DNA from: Mycobacterium sp. GA-2829
GTDB taxonomy: Bacteria > Actinomycetota > Actinomycetes > Mycobacteriales > Mycobacteriaceae
NCBI RefSeq assembly: GCF_001499965.1
Contig: NZ_LQIT01000022.1
Location: 23,679 to 87,678 of the forward strand
Direction: 5' to 3'
Length of the DNA stretch: 64,000 nt
Part shown: positions 46,186 through 60,942 of the stretch, piece by piece
Position numbering within the stretch: the first letter of the stretch is position 1
Layout of the letters: each line of letters opens with the position of its first letter
Notes under the pieces: model-generated
What the model was told of the DNA's origin: nothing
Seen by the model: only the letters and a program-made list of their open reading frames with translations
The model's database searches: none
Program-made: the position numbers and the translations under genes

Positions 46186-46209
46186 TCACTCGAGGGATGA
46201 GGTGGGCCC

Positions 46210-47793
46210 GTGCCGGACACGCTGCAGGGACTGTTGCGCGAACGCGCCGATTCCGACGGCGTGGCGATCCGCTACGGCGACCGCAGCTGGACCTGGCGTG
46301 AGCACATCGAGGACGCCTCCCGCCAGGCCGCCGCCGTCATCGCGGCCGCGGACCCCGGCCGGCCCCTGCACGTCGGCGTGCTGCTCGGCAACACCCCAGA
46401 CATGCTCACCGCGCTGGCGGCCGCCGCGCTCGGTGGGTACGTACTGTGCGGCGTCAACACCACCCGGCGCGGCGAGGCCCTGGCCCGCGACATCGCCCGG
46501 GTGGACTGCCAAATCCTGCTGGTCAACCCCGAACACCGCGGACTCATCGACGGCCTCGACCTGCCCGGGGTCGCCGTGTTCGACACCGCGGCCGACGACT
46601 GGGCGCGGCGACTGGCCGATGCGCCCCCGCTCGTCCCGCACCGCGAGGTCGTCGCCGACGACACGTTCATGATGATCTTCACCTCGGGCACCAGCGGGGA
46701 GCCCAAGGCCGTCCAGGTACCGCACGCGATGGTGCTGTTCGCGGGCAGCGCGCTGGTCGAGCGATACGGGCTGACCGAGGCCGACGTCTGCTACCTGGCC
46801 ATGCCGCTGTTCCACTCCAACGCCGTGTACGCGGGGTGGAGCGTCGCGATCGGGGCGGGCGCGACGATGGCGCCCGCGGCCTTCTCGGCCTCACGGTTCC
46901 TCGACGACATCCGCCGCTACGGCGCCACCTACATGAACTACGTCGGCAAACCGCTGGCCTACATCCTGGCCACGACCGAGAAGCCCGACGACCACGACAA
47001 CCCGTTGCGCATCGCGTTCGGCAACGAAGCCGCCGACCGGGACATCGAGGCGTTCGGCCGCCGGTTCGGCTGCACGGTGTGGGACGGGTTCGGTTCCACC
47101 GAGACCGCGGTCATCATCACCCGGCCCGACGACTGCCCGCACGGTTCGATCGGCAAGGGTTTCCCCGGCGTGGCGATCCACGACCCCGACACACTCCAGG
47201 AGTGCGAGGTCGCCCGCTTCGACGCCAACGGTGCGCTGCTCAACGCCGACACCGCCGTCGGTGAACTGGTCAACACCACCGGCGGCGGCCTGTTCCGCGG
47301 CTACTACAACGACCCCGGCGCCACCGACGAGCGGATGCGCCACGGGATGTACTGGTCGGGTGATCTCGCCTACCGCGACGCCGACGGGTGGATCTACCTG
47401 GCCGGCCGCACGGGGGACTGGATGCGGGTGGACGGCGAGAACCTCACCGCGGCGCCCATCGAGCGGATCCTGCTGCGGCTGCCCGCGATCAACCGGGTGG
47501 CCGTCTACCCGGTGCCCGACGAACACGTCGGCGACCAGGTCATGGCCGCGGTCGTACTGCAGGACGACGCGAAACTGACCCCCGAGGAGTTCGAGGAGTT
47601 CCTGGCCGCCCAGCGCGACCTCTCGCCGAAGGGCCGGCCGCGCTACGTGTGGATCGCCGACGACCTGCCGAGCACCGCGACCAACAAGATCCTCAAGCGC
47701 GAACTGGTCGCCATGGGCACCGAACCGCGCGGCCGGCTGCTGTGGAGACGCGACAGGGCGTCGTACCGGGTGCTCAGCGGTACGGGTCGGTGA
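46210..47793 (+). CDS. fadD1: fatty-acyl-CoA synthetase (FadD1-like)
   Basis: The 527-residue ANL-superfamily adenylating enzyme has the P-loop MIFTSGTSGEPKAV, FGSTE, YWSGDLAYRDADGW and the C-terminal hinge and catalytic Lys region TATNKILKREL. It activates a carboxylic acid as an acyl-AMP and then an acyl-CoA. The N-terminus (HVGVLLGNTPDMLTALAAAALGGYVLCGVNTTRRGEALA) recalls M. tuberculosis FadD1; the subfamily is from memory and less certain than the class. Its last 20 bp overlap the convergent MarR gene. Confidence 0.88.
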   Translation: MPDTLQGLLRERADSDGVAIRYGDRSWTWREHIEDASRQAAAVIAAADPGRPLHVGVLLGNTPDMLTALAAAALGGYVLCGVNTTRRGEALARDIARVDCQILLVNPEHRGLIDGLDLPGVAVFDTAADDWARRLADAPPLVPHREVVADDTFMMIFTSGTSGEPKAVQVPHAMVLFAGSALVERYGLTEADVCYLAMPLFHSNAVYAGWSVAIGAGATMAPAAFSASRFLDDIRRYGATYMNYVGKPLAYILATTEKPDDHDNPLRIAFGNEAADRDIEAFGRRFGCTVWDGFGSTETAVIITRPDDCPHGSIGKGFPGVAIHDPDTLQECEVARFDANGALLNADTAVGELVNTTGGGLFRGYYNDPGATDERMRHGMYWSGDLAYRDADGWIYLAGRTGDWMRVDGENLTAAPIERILLRLPAINRVAVYPVPDEHVGDQVMAAVVLQDDAKLTPEEFEEFLAAQRDLSPKGRPRYVWIADDLPSTATNKILKRELVAMGTEPRGRLLWRRDRASYRVLSGTGR

Positions 47794-48208
47794 TCTCGCG
47801 CAGCGACACCATCGCTTCGCGCAACCGGTCGAACTCCCGCGCGCCCAGGTGCGCGCGCCACTCCTGTTCGACCTTCTCGAGTTCGGCCGCCGCCGCGGCG
47901 CACAACCGTCGCCCGCGCTCGGTGAGCAGCACCAGCCGCGCCCGTGCGTCGGTGGGATCGGGCCGCCGGACGACGTAGCCCGCGCGCTCCAACTCGGTGA
48001 CCAACGCGGCGGCGGTCTGCTTGGTGACCCGGGCCTCGTCGGCCAGGTCGGTGATCCGGATCCCGTCGGGGCGCAGCCGTTGTCCGATCCGGCTTTGCGC
48101 CGGCGTGACGTCGTCGAACCCGGCGGCGTGCAGGGCATCGTGCACCCGCGTCTCCGCGGCGCGGTGGGCGACGAACATCAGCATCACCACGCTCGGGGCT
48201 TCGGCCAC
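47774..48208 (-). CDS. MarR-family transcriptional regulator
   Basis: The 144-residue winged-helix protein has the recognition helix region ITDLADEARVTKQTAAALVTELERAGYVVRRPDPTDARARLVLLTERG, with the DPTDARARLV wing hallmark. It is divergent from the DinB-like gene and the gap holds an excellent palindrome, so it probably represses that gene and itself. The 3' end overlaps the acyl-CoA synthetase gene. Confidence 0.92.
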   Translation of the reverse strand: MAEAPSVVMLMFVAHRAAETRVHDALHAAGFDDVTPAQSRIGQRLRPDGIRITDLADEARVTKQTAAALVTELERAGYVVRRPDPTDARARLVLLTERGRRLCAAAAAELEKVEQEWRAHLGAREFDRLREAMVSLREITDPYR

Positions 48209-48213
48209 ACCGT

Positions 48214-48249
48214 TGACTTTAGTACGGAGTCCTGACTATTTTAGTCAGG
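48214..48249 (+). promoter_or_regulatory. promoter with overlapping MarR-type operator
   Basis: TTGACT (48214-48219) and TATTTA (48238-48243), 18 bp apart, form a likely promoter for the gene at 48273. The -10 is embedded in a perfect inverted repeat CCTGACTA-TT-TAGTCAGG (48232-48249). A further CCTGAC half-site lies at 48253-48258. Binding would block the promoter. Confidence 0.7.
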
Positions 48250-48272
48250 GAACCTGACCAAAGGGGGGCATC

Positions 48273-48863
48273 GTGGACGACGCCGAGATCTGGACGCACA
48301 TCGACGCTCAACGCGCCGCGCTCGCCGACTTCCTCGACACGCTGACCGCCGACCAGTGGGCCACACCGTCGCTGTGCGAGGGCTGGTCGGTCCGCGAGGT
48401 CGCCGCCCATCTCACCCATTCGACGGAGAGCCGGCCGCGCATGGCGCTGGAGACGGTGAAGTCGGGGTTCCGCTTCAACGCCATGGTGTCCCGGCTGGCG
48501 CGCGAGGACCCCCGTGGTCCGGACGAACTCGTCGCGGCGCTGCGCGCGATGGTGGGGAACCGGCGCAGGCCGCCCGGGACCGCGGTCGCCGACCCGCTGA
48601 CCGACGTGCTCGTCCACACCCAGGACATCGCGATCCCGCTCGGCGTCGACCGGCAGATGCCAACCCCGCTCGCGGTGGTCGCCGCACGGCGGCTGTGGAG
48701 CATGGGTTTCCCGTACCACGCGCGCAAACGGTTCGCCGGAACGCGGCTTCAGGCGACCGACGCCGACGTCGCCGTGGGGGAGGGCCGCGTCATCGAGGCT
48801 CCGATCCGCGACATCGTGTTGGCGCTTTCGGGTCGGAATAGCGCGGTCGCGCCACGCGTTTAG
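48273..48863 (+). CDS. DinB/maleylpyruvate-isomerase-like (mycothiol-type) protein
   Basis: The 196-residue four-helix-bundle protein has SLCEGWSVREVAAHLTHSTE near the N-terminus and LVHTQDIAIPLG in the middle. These supply the His residues that hold a metal in this family, whose actinobacterial members often use mycothiol. The substrate is unknown. AAGGGGGG at 48261-48268 supports the GTG start. Expression is probably controlled by the divergent MarR protein. Confidence 0.85.
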   Translation: MDDAEIWTHIDAQRAALADFLDTLTADQWATPSLCEGWSVREVAAHLTHSTESRPRMALETVKSGFRFNAMVSRLAREDPRGPDELVAALRAMVGNRRRPPGTAVADPLTDVLVHTQDIAIPLGVDRQMPTPLAVVAARRLWSMGFPYHARKRFAGTRLQATDADVAVGEGRVIEAPIRDIVLALSGRNSAVAPRV

Positions 48864-48880
48864 GCTCTTGGCGGTCGGCC

Positions 48881-48889
48881 TGGCATAAT
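48881..48889 (+). promoter_or_regulatory. extended -10 promoter candidate for rpmE
   Basis: TGGCATAAT (TG-N-CATAAT) lies about 93 bp upstream of the rpmE start, with TTGGCG at 48868 too close to serve as a normal -35. The 118-bp gap otherwise shows no gene. Confidence 0.45.
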
Positions 48890-48981
48890 TTCCGCTAGTC
48901 ACACCCTCGGTTCCGGTTCACGCCCACCTCATCGCAGGTCATGAGCGGGCGACCCGGCGGCCACGATCGAAGAGGACACCA

Positions 48982-49194
48982 ATGAAGACGGGTATTCACC
49001 CCGACTACGTCGAGACCACGGTCCAGTGCGGCTGTGGCAACTCGTTCACCACGCGCAGCACCAAGCAGAGCGGCAACATCGTCGTCGAGGTCTGCTCGCA
49101 GTGCCACCCGTTCTACACGGGTAAGCAGAAGATCCTCGACAGCGGCGGCCGCGTCGCGCGCTTCGAGAAGCGTTACGGCAAGCGCAACAAGTAG
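48982..49194 (+). CDS. rpmE: 50S ribosomal protein L31, zinc-binding type
   Basis: The 70-residue protein [19 protein letters not shown] is typical of L31. Cysteines in CGC near residues 16-18 and CSQC at 37-40 show the zinc-binding (C+) form, which in other bacteria is the one made under zinc-replete conditions. GAAGAGG precedes the ATG. A two-tier hairpin follows before prfA. Confidence 0.97.
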   Translation: MKTGIHPDYVETTVQCGCGNSFTTRSTKQSGNIVVEVCSQCHPFYTGKQKILDSGGRVARFEKRYGKRNK

Positions 49195-49202
49195 CTACCG
49201 AT

Positions 49203-49245
49203 CCGACGCCCGTTCCTGCCGCCGCGCGCGCAGGCCGGGCGTCGG
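49203..49245 (+). terminator. two-tier hairpin between rpmE and prfA
   Basis: Outer 10-bp stem CCGACGCCCG (49203-49212) with CGGGCGTCGG (49236-49245), inner 5-bp stem CCTGC (49215-49219) with GCAGG (49230-49234), then GGTTTGCGTT. This is probably a terminator or attenuator that lowers read-through from the abundant rpmE mRNA into prfA. Confidence 0.65.
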
Positions 49246-49282
49246 TTTGCGTTCGGGCACGTCTTCGGGGAAGGAGGTCGCG

Positions 49283-50356
49283 ATGAGTGCTCCCACCGCC
49301 GCGATTGACGCGCTGCTCGCCGAGCACGCCGACCTGGAGCGTCAGCTCGCCGACCCCGCGCTGCACGCCGACGCGGGCAGAGCCCGCAAGGCCGGTCGCC
49401 GGTTCGCGCAGCTCGCACCGATCGTCACCACCTACCGCAAGCTGGAAGCGGCCCGCGGCGACCTCGAAGCCGCCCGCGAACTGGCCGCCGACGACGCGTC
49501 GTTCGCCGCGGAGGTCCCCGAACTAGAGGCCACGGTCGACGCGCTCGAGACCCAGCTGTCGGATCTGCTGGCGCCGCGCGACCCGCACGACGCCGACGAC
49601 ATCGTCCTCGAGGTGAAATCCGGCGAGGGCGGCGAGGAATCGGCGCTGTTCGCCGCGGACCTCGCCCGCATGTACATCCGCTACGCCGAGCGGCACGGCT
49701 GGACCGTCACGCTGCTCGACGAGACCACCTCCGACCTCGGCGGGTACAAGGACGCGACGCTGTCGATCCGCAGCAAGGGCGACACCGCCGACGGCGTGTG
49801 GTCGCGGCTGAAGTTCGAAGGCGGCGTGCACCGCGTGCAACGGGTGCCGGTCACCGAATCGCAGGGCCGCGTCCACACGTCGGCGGCCGGCGTGCTCGTC
49901 TACCCCGAACCCGAAGAGGTCGAACAGGTCCAGATCGACGAGTCCGACCTGCGCATCGACGTCTACCGGTCCTCGGGTAAGGGCGGTCAGGGCGTCAACA
50001 CCACCGACTCGGCCGTGCGGATCACCCACCTGCCGACCGGCATCGTCGTCACCTGCCAGAACGAACGCTCTCAGCTGCAGAACAAGGCGCGTGCCATGCA
50101 GGTGCTCGCCGCCCGGTTGCAGTCGCTCGCCGAGGAGCAGGCCTCGGCCGATGCGTCGGCCGACCGCGCCAGCCAGATCCGCACCGTCGACCGCAGCGAG
50201 CGGATCCGTACGTACAACTTCCCGGAGAACCGGATCGCCGACCACCGCATCAACTTCAAGGCGCACAACCTCGACCAGGTGCTCGACGGCGATCTCGACC
50301 CGCTGTTCGACGCGCTGGCGGCCGCCGACAAACAGGCGCGACTGCAGAGCTCATGA
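49283..50356 (+). CDS. prfA: peptide chain release factor 1
   Basis: The 357-residue protein recognises UAA/UAG stops. The GGQ loop [17 protein letters not shown], target of PrmC methylation, is intact. The first 35 or so residues are Ala-rich as in mycobacterial homologues. AAGGAGG at 49271-49277, five bases before the ATG at 49283, fixes the start. The stop overlaps the prmC ATG (ATGA). Confidence 0.96.
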   Translation: MSAPTAAIDALLAEHADLERQLADPALHADAGRARKAGRRFAQLAPIVTTYRKLEAARGDLEAARELAADDASFAAEVPELEATVDALETQLSDLLAPRDPHDADDIVLEVKSGEGGEESALFAADLARMYIRYAERHGWTVTLLDETTSDLGGYKDATLSIRSKGDTADGVWSRLKFEGGVHRVQRVPVTESQGRVHTSAAGVLVYPEPEEVEQVQIDESDLRIDVYRSSGKGGQGVNTTDSAVRITHLPTGIVVTCQNERSQLQNKARAMQVLAARLQSLAEEQASADASADRASQIRTVDRSERIRTYNFPENRIADHRINFKAHNLDQVLDGDLDPLFDALAAADKQARLQSS

Positions 50357-51264
50357 CCCGGGCGCCGGCGTCATCGCTGCGCCAGGTCATCGACGAGGCC
50401 GCGGCGGTGCTGGCCGCGGCCGGGGTCGCCTCGGCTCGGGTGGACGCGGAACTGCTGGCCGCGCACGCGGCGGGCACCGACCGCGGGCGACTGATGTTCG
50501 CCGACCTCCCGCCGGACTTCGGCATCCGCTTCGCCGACCTCGTGTCGGCCCGCGCGAAGCGCATCCCGCTGCAGCACCTCACCGGCACGGCGGCGTTCGG
50601 GCCGGTGCAGGTCAGCGTCGGTCCGGGGGTCTTCATCCCGCGCCCGGAGACCGAGGCGCTCTTCGAATGGGTTGTCCGCCAGGCACTTCCGGACGAGCCG
50701 CTGATCGTCGACCTGTGCACCGGCTCGGGAGCGCTGGCGTTGGCGATCGCGACCGCGTTGCCGAAGGCGCGGGTGATCGCCGTCGAGAACTCCGCCGACG
50801 CGCTCGGCTACGCCCGCCGCAACCTCGCAGGCAGCGACGTGGAACTGCTCGACGCCGACGTCACCGCGGCCGACCTGCGCCCGGACCTCGACGGTGCCGT
50901 CGACCTCGTCGTCGCCAACCCGCCCTACATCCCCGAGGGGGCCGCCCTCGACCCCGAGGTCGCCGAACACGATCCGCCCCAGGCGCTGTTCGGCGGACCC
51001 GACGGCATGGTGGTGATCGACGCGATCGTCGGCCTCGCGCAGCGCTGGCTGCGGTCCGGCGGCCGCGTCGCGGTCGAACACGACGACACCACCTCGGAAC
51101 TCACGGCGGCGGCCTTCCGCCGCACCGGCACTGTTTTCGAGGACGCTGCTCTCGGGGACGCTGTTTTCGACGGCGTGACCACCCACACCGACCTGACCGG
51201 CCGCCCGCGCTTCGTCACCGCCCGGCGTCGACCGGCCACCACTGCCACCCCGGAGGCGCGATGA
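50353..51264 (+). CDS. prmC: release-factor glutamine methyltransferase
   Basis: The 303-residue SAM-dependent methyltransferase acts on the GGQ glutamine of release factors. It has an N-terminal helical domain, the SAM-binding motif [14 protein letters not shown] and the catalytic NPPY motif in [11 protein letters not shown]. Start and stop overlap prfA and the Sua5 gene by four bases each, so the three are translationally coupled. The last 50 residues are less conserved in type. Confidence 0.95.
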   Translation: MTRAPASSLRQVIDEAAAVLAAAGVASARVDAELLAAHAAGTDRGRLMFADLPPDFGIRFADLVSARAKRIPLQHLTGTAAFGPVQVSVGPGVFIPRPETEALFEWVVRQALPDEPLIVDLCTGSGALALAIATALPKARVIAVENSADALGYARRNLAGSDVELLDADVTAADLRPDLDGAVDLVVANPPYIPEGAALDPEVAEHDPPQALFGGPDGMVVIDAIVGLAQRWLRSGGRVAVEHDDTTSELTAAAFRRTGTVFEDAALGDAVFDGVTTHTDLTGRPRFVTARRRPATTATPEAR

Positions 51265-51917
51265 CCCAACTGTTCGACTGCACCGACCCCGACAACCGGG
51301 CGACCGGTATCGCGGCCGCCGTCAGCGCGCTCAAAGACGGCGGGCTGGTGGTGTTGCCCACCGACACCGTCTACGGCATCGGCGCCGACGCGTTCAACAA
51401 CGAGGCCGTCGCCGCACTGCTGGCCGCCAAGGGCCGCGGCCGGGACATGCCGGTGCCGGTGCTGGTCGGCTCGTGGCACACCATCGAGGGCCTCGTCTAC
51501 ACGGTGCCGCACACCGCGCGGGAACTGATCCGCGCGTTCTGGCCGGGCGCGCTGAGCCTGGTGGTGCGGCAGGCGCCCTCGCTGCCCTGGGATCTCGGCG
51601 ATGCGCACGGCACGGTGATGCTGCGGATGCCGCTGCACCCGGTCGCAATCGAGCTGCTGCGCGAGGTCGGCCCGATGGCCGTGTCGAGCGCCAACATCTC
51701 CGGCCGGCCCGCCGCGGTGTCGGCGGCCGACGCGCGCGAGCAGCTCGGCGACCTGGTCGACGTCTATCTCGACGCCGGTCCGTCCGAACAGCAGGCGGCG
51801 TCGACGATCGTCGACCTCAGCGGCGCCCACCCACGCATCCTGCGCACCGGGCCCGTCACCGCCGAGGCCGTCGCCGAGGTCCTCGGGGTCAACACCGAAA
51901 GCCTGCTCACGCAGTGA
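51261..51917 (+). CDS. L-threonylcarbamoyladenylate synthase (Sua5/YrdC/TsaC family)
   Basis: The 218-residue YrdC-fold enzyme begins the t6A modification of tRNAs reading ANN codons. [35 protein letters not shown] and [14 protein letters not shown] are family hallmarks. The length is that of the short form without the C-terminal Sua5 domain. The ATG overlaps the prmC stop. It corresponds to Rv1301. Confidence 0.94.
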   Translation: MTQLFDCTDPDNRATGIAAAVSALKDGGLVVLPTDTVYGIGADAFNNEAVAALLAAKGRGRDMPVPVLVGSWHTIEGLVYTVPHTARELIRAFWPGALSLVVRQAPSLPWDLGDAHGTVMLRMPLHPVAIELLREVGPMAVSSANISGRPAAVSAADAREQLGDLVDVYLDAGPSEQQAASTIVDLSGAHPRILRTGPVTAEAVAEVLGVNTESLLTQ

Positions 51918-51948
51918 CCACAGCTGCGTGCAGTAACGTTTCGCGGTG

Positions 51949-53127
51949 ATGGTCGAGTACCTTGCGCTCTCCGATCGCGGCGCGGGCGTGCCGCTGCGCG
52001 AGCTCGTCCTCGTCGGCCTGACGGCCGCGATCATCACCTACTTCGCCACCGGGTGGGTCCGTGTCCTCGCCACGCGGCTGGGTGCGGTGGCCTACCCGCG
52101 TGAGCGCGACGTGCATGTGGAGCCCACTCCGCGGATGGGCGGGCTGGCGATGTACGTCGGCGTCGCCGCGGCGGTACTGCTGGCCTCCCAACTGCCCGCG
52201 CTCACCCGCGGTTTCGTCTACTCCACCGGTATGCCCGCGGTCGTGGTCGCCGGCGGGCTCATCATGGCGATCGGGCTGATCGACGACCGGTGGGGACTCG
52301 ACGCGCTCACCAAGTTCGCCGGCCAGCTCACCGCGGCCAGCGTGATGGTCACCATGGGGGTGGCGTGGAGCGTGCTGTACATCCCCATCGGCGGCGTCGG
52401 CACCATCGTGCTCGACCAGGTCGCCTCGATCCTGCTGACGCTGGCGCTCACGGTGGCGATCGTGAACGCGATGAACTTCGTCGACGGACTCGACGGACTC
52501 GCGGCCGGGCTGGGGTTGATCACGGCGCTGGCCATCTGCCTGTTCTCCGTCGGGCTGTTGCGTGATCACGGCGGCGATGTGCTGTTCTACCCGCCCGCGG
52601 TCATCTCGGTGGTGCTCGCCGGGGCCTGTCTTGGCTTTCTGCCGCACAACTTCCACAAGGCCAGGATCTTCATGGGGGACTCGGGGTCGATGCTGATCGG
52701 CCTCATGCTGGCCGCGGCCTCGACCACGGCGGCCGGGCCCATTTCCCAGACGGCGTACGGCGCCCGCGACGTGTTCGCGTTGCTGTCGCCCTTCCTGCTG
52801 GTCGTCGCCGTCATGTTCGTCCCGGCGCTGGACATGTTGCTGGCGATCATCCGGCGCACCCGCGCGGGCCTCAGCCCGTTCAGCCCCGACAAGATGCATC
52901 TGCACCACCGGTTGCTGGAGATCGGCCACTCCCACCGCCGCGTGGTGCTGCTGATCTACATGTGGGTCGGCATCGTCGCCCTCGGTGCGGCGAGCACCAT
53001 ATTCTTCGATCCCCGGCACACCGGAATGGTCATGCTCGGCGCGACCGCGGTGGCCGTCGTGGTGACCCTCGTTCCACTGGTCCGGCGCCGAGAAGTGGCA
53101 GCGGAGAGCGTGTACGACGAAAAGTAG
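51949..53127 (+). CDS. wecA: polyprenyl-phosphate GlcNAc-1-phosphate transferase (WecA/Rfe)
   Basis: The protein of about 392 residues has 11 predicted helices. It moves GlcNAc-1-phosphate from UDP-GlcNAc to decaprenyl phosphate, the first step of the linker joining arabinogalactan to peptidoglycan. Motifs: DDRWGLDALTKF, NAMNFVDGLDGLA, FMGDSGSM and the cytoplasmic PDKMHLHHRLL. ATG 51949 or the adjacent GTG 51946 could be used; neither has a clear Shine-Dalgarno. Confidence 0.95.
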   Translation: MVEYLALSDRGAGVPLRELVLVGLTAAIITYFATGWVRVLATRLGAVAYPRERDVHVEPTPRMGGLAMYVGVAAAVLLASQLPALTRGFVYSTGMPAVVVAGGLIMAIGLIDDRWGLDALTKFAGQLTAASVMVTMGVAWSVLYIPIGGVGTIVLDQVASILLTLALTVAIVNAMNFVDGLDGLAAGLGLITALAICLFSVGLLRDHGGDVLFYPPAVISVVLAGACLGFLPHNFHKARIFMGDSGSMLIGLMLAAASTTAAGPISQTAYGARDVFALLSPFLLVVAVMFVPALDMLLAIIRRTRAGLSPFSPDKMHLHHRLLEIGHSHRRVVLLIYMWVGIVALGAASTIFFDPRHTGMVMLGATAVAVVVTLVPLVRRREVAAESVYDEK

Positions 53128-53155
53128 TAGGCCCCGTTTAGGGCTGCCTACCATG

Positions 53156-53164
53156 TGGTAACGT
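53156..53164 (+). promoter_or_regulatory. candidate extended -10 promoter of the atp operon
   Basis: TGG-TAACGT matches TGN-TANNNT, about 210 bp before the first atp gene, inside TACCA-TG-TGGTA, a short inverted repeat. A second possible -10, TACGCT, is at 53309-53314. The 246-bp gap holds no gene. Confidence 0.35.
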
Positions 53165-53373
53165 GCTGCTAGAACCCAGCCAGGGCAAGTTTCACACCTC
53201 GCGGGTTGCCGGCCACCGGCCCGTCGGATTCGCACCGATTCGGGCCGTTTCAGACCGACAAAAAGGGAGTACCCCTTGGGTGATTCCAGCGAGCCCGTAG
53301 CCCTCCGATACGCTCGGCAGGTTACTCACAGGAATCGGACCGGGTTCTTCCACCAACGGAGTGAGGTGAAGCA

Positions 53374-54895
<1,522 letters not shown>

Positions 54896-54916
54896 TCGGT
54901 ATTGGAATCTTCAGTC

Positions 54917-55429
54917 ATGGGTGACCTGAGCACGACCATCTTGGCCGCGGAGGAAGGTGGGGGAGGAAGCAACTTCCTCATCCCCAACGGCACCTTCTTC
55001 TTCGTGCTGCTCATCTTCCTGATCGTGTTGGGTGTCATCGCCAAATGGGTGGTGCCGCCGATCAGCAAGGTGCTGCATGAGCGCGAAGCGATGGTCACCA
55101 AGACGGTTGAGGACAACCGCAAGTCGGCGGAGTTGTTCGCCGCCGCGCAGGCGGACTCCAACAAGGTGATGGGCAAGGCACGCCGTGACGCCTCGTCCAT
55201 CCGGGACGAGGCCCGCGGCGAGGGACGCAAGATCCTCGAGGACATGCGGTCCCGCGCCAGCGAGGAGTCGGCGGCCACGCTGCAGAAGACCAACGAAGAG
55301 CTGTCCCGGCAGGGTCAGCAGACGGCGGCCGAACTGCAGTCGTCGATCGAGACGCTGTCGGCCACGCTGGCCAGCCGCGTCCTCGGCGTCGATGTCACCA
55401 GCGCGGCCGCGACGAGCCAGGGACGGTAG
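54917..55429 (+). CDS. atpF: ATP synthase F0 subunit b
   Basis: The 170-residue protein has an N-terminal membrane helix (about 25-45, [20 protein letters not shown]) and a long charged helix that forms the peripheral stalk with the b' part of AtpH. ATG 54917 gives the family N-terminus [19 protein letters not shown]; the TTG at 54902 is less likely. atpH starts three bases after its stop. Confidence 0.96.
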   Translation: MGDLSTTILAAEEGGGGSNFLIPNGTFFFVLLIFLIVLGVIAKWVVPPISKVLHEREAMVTKTVEDNRKSAELFAAAQADSNKVMGKARRDASSIRDEARGEGRKILEDMRSRASEESAATLQKTNEELSRQGQQTAAELQSSIETLSATLASRVLGVDVTSAAATSQGR

Positions 55430-55432
55430 CGG

Positions 55433-56764
55433 ATGTCGACATTCATCGGTCAGCTCATCGGGTTCGCGGTCATCGTGTTCCTGCTCGTGCGTTTCGTCGT
55501 GCCGCCCGTGCGCCGCATGATGACCGCGCAGCAGGAGACGGTGCGGCGTCAGCTCGAGGAGAGCGCGACGGCGGCGAACAAGGTCGCCCAGGCGGATCAG
55601 CAGCACGCGAAGGCGGTCAAGGACGCCGAGGCGGACGCCAAGCGCGTGGTCGAAGAGGCCCGCGCCGACGCCGAGAAGATCGCCGAGCAGATGCGGGCCC
55701 AGGCCGACGCCGAGGTCGAGCGCATCAAGGTGCAGGGTGAGGCCCAGGTGCAGCTGCTGCGCCAGCAGCTGATCCGCGAATTGCGTGCCCACCTCGGTAC
55801 CGAATCGGTCGCCCGGGCACGCGAACTCGTGCGCGAACACGTCTCCGACGACGACAACCGCGCGGCGACGGTGGACAGGTTCCTCGACGAACTCGACGCG
55901 ATGGCGCCGTCCGAGACCGCGCACGACGCCGCCGCGAACACGAAACTGCGCTCCACGAGCCGGGATTCGCTCAATGCGCTGGTGTCGCGGTTCGACGAGC
56001 TCACCGGGGGAGTGGACGCCGACGGTCTGACCGGCCTCGGTGGCGACCTGGCCGCGGTGGCGAAGCTGCTCACGGCCGAGCCCGTGCTGACCAAGCACTT
56101 CGCCGAACCCACCGAGAGCGGTGCGCCCAAGGCGAACCTGGCCGAGGCGGTGCTGTCCGGCAAGGTCTCCGACACCGCGCTGGAGATCGTGAAAACCGCA
56201 GTGGCGCAACGGTGGTCGGACGAGTCCGATCTCCAGTTCGCCGTGCGGTACGTGGCGCGCCTCGCGCTGCTGGTGCGGGCAGAGCGCAACGACGAGACCA
56301 ACGAGGTCGAAGACCAGCTGTTCCGGTTCAGCCGGATCCTGGACTCCGAGTCGCGGCTCAGTGCGCTGCTCAGCGACTACACCACCCCGATCGACGGCAG
56401 GCTCGGGCTGCTCGACCGGCTCCTCGAGAACCAGGCGAGTGCGACCACCAGGGCGCTGCTGGCCCAGACCGTGGAACTGCTGCACGGCGAACGCGCCGAC
56501 GAAGCGGTCCGCGACCTGGCCGAGCTCGCGGTCGCGCGACGCGGCGAGGTCGTCGCCCACGTCACCGCCGCCGCCGAGCTCGGCGACGCCCAGCGCACGC
56601 GGCTGTCCGAGGTGCTCGGCCGCATCTACGGTCGCCCCGCCTCGGTGCAGCTGCACGTCGATCCCGACATGCTCGGCGGTCTCACCATCGCCGTGGGCGA
56701 CGAGGTGATCGACGGGTCACTGGCGTCGCGACTGGCCTCGGCGCAGACCCAGCTGCCCGACTAA
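55433..56764 (+). CDS. atpH: ATP synthase subunit b-delta fusion
   Basis: The 443-residue mycobacterial fusion has residues 1-165 like subunit b' (one membrane helix, [20 protein letters not shown], then a long coiled coil). A linker follows, and residues 265-440 form the delta subunit that caps F1 ([31 protein letters not shown]). It replaces separate b' and delta proteins in the peripheral stalk. Confidence 0.97.
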   Translation: MSTFIGQLIGFAVIVFLLVRFVVPPVRRMMTAQQETVRRQLEESATAANKVAQADQQHAKAVKDAEADAKRVVEEARADAEKIAEQMRAQADAEVERIKVQGEAQVQLLRQQLIRELRAHLGTESVARARELVREHVSDDDNRAATVDRFLDELDAMAPSETAHDAAANTKLRSTSRDSLNALVSRFDELTGGVDADGLTGLGGDLAAVAKLLTAEPVLTKHFAEPTESGAPKANLAEAVLSGKVSDTALEIVKTAVAQRWSDESDLQFAVRYVARLALLVRAERNDETNEVEDQLFRFSRILDSESRLSALLSDYTTPIDGRLGLLDRLLENQASATTRALLAQTVELLHGERADEAVRDLAELAVARRGEVVAHVTAAAELGDAQRTRLSEVLGRIYGRPASVQLHVDPDMLGGLTIAVGDEVIDGSLASRLASAQTQLPD

Positions 56765-56807
56765 CTGAAGAACCCCACCAGACTCAAGACAAAGGCAGGA
56801 ACAACCC

Positions 56808-58454
<1,647 letters not shown>

Positions 58455-58468
58455 GGCACTAGGAATCC

Positions 58469-59398
58469 ATGGCTGCCACACTGCGCGAACTGCGCGGCCG
58501 CATCCGCTCCGCCGGGTCGATCAAGAAGATCACCAAGGCCCAGGAGCTGATCGCTACGTCGCGCATCGCCAAGGCCCAGGCCCGCGTCGAGGCGGCCCGG
58601 CCGTACGACCGCGAGATCACCAACATGCTGACCGAGCTCGCGAGCGCCAGCGCACTGGACCACCCGCTGCTCGTCGAGCGCGAGCGGCCCCGGCGCGCGG
58701 GTGTGCTGGTGGTGTCGTCGGATCGCGGTCTGGCGGGTGCGTACAACGCCAACGTATTCCGTCGTTCCGAGGAGCTCTTCTCGCTGCTGCGCGAGGAGGG
58801 CAAGGAGCCGGTGCTGTACACGGTCGGGCGTAAAGCGCTCGGCTACTACAGCTTCCGCAACTGGGACGTCGTCGAATCGTGGTCCGGCTTCTCCGAGCGG
58901 CCCGATTACGAGAACGCCCAGGAGATCGCCGAGACGCTGGTCTCGGCGTTCATGGCGGGGGTGGACGACGAGGGCGATGACGCCGGCGCCGACGGCATTC
59001 TCGGTCTCGACGAACTGCACATCGTGTTCACCGAGTTCCGCTCGATGCTCTCGCAGTCGGCGGTCGCACGGCGGATCGCGCCGATGGTCGTGGAGTACAG
59101 CGAAGAGGACGACAACACGCCGCACACGCTGTTCTCGTTCGAGCCGAGTGCCGAGACGCTGTTCGACGCACTCCTCCCGCGGTACGTCTCGACCCGCATC
59201 TTCGCCGCGCTGCTCGAGGCGGCGGCATCGGAGTCGGCTTCGCGCCGGCGCGCCATGAAGTCGGCGTCGGACAACGCCGACGACTTGATCACGGACCTGA
59301 CGCTGATGGCCAACCGCGAACGGCAGTCCCAGATCACGCAGGAAATCAGCGAAATCGTCGGTGGCGCGAACGCGCTCGCGGACGCCGCCAAGAAGTAG
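58469..59398 (+). CDS. atpG: ATP synthase F1 subunit gamma
   Basis: The 309-residue central rotor shaft has the N-terminal [29 protein letters not shown] and the C-terminal [15 protein letters not shown]. Residues about 166-180 ([15 protein letters not shown]) form the loop found only in mycobacterial gamma subunits, which also limits ATPase activity. It begins 14 bp after atpA. Confidence 0.97.
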   Translation: MAATLRELRGRIRSAGSIKKITKAQELIATSRIAKAQARVEAARPYDREITNMLTELASASALDHPLLVERERPRRAGVLVVSSDRGLAGAYNANVFRRSEELFSLLREEGKEPVLYTVGRKALGYYSFRNWDVVESWSGFSERPDYENAQEIAETLVSAFMAGVDDEGDDAGADGILGLDELHIVFTEFRSMLSQSAVARRIAPMVVEYSEEDDNTPHTLFSFEPSAETLFDALLPRYVSTRIFAALLEAAASESASRRRAMKSASDNADDLITDLTLMANRERQSQITQEISEIVGGANALADAAKK

Positions 59399-60940
<1,542 letters not shown>

Positions 60941-60942
60941 CG

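Noticed and set aside
43200..46220. 1006-codon open frame on the minus strand
   Set aside because: It is antisense to rho and runs through the TetR gene in another frame. Composition is that of a shadow frame and rho explains the codon pattern fully.
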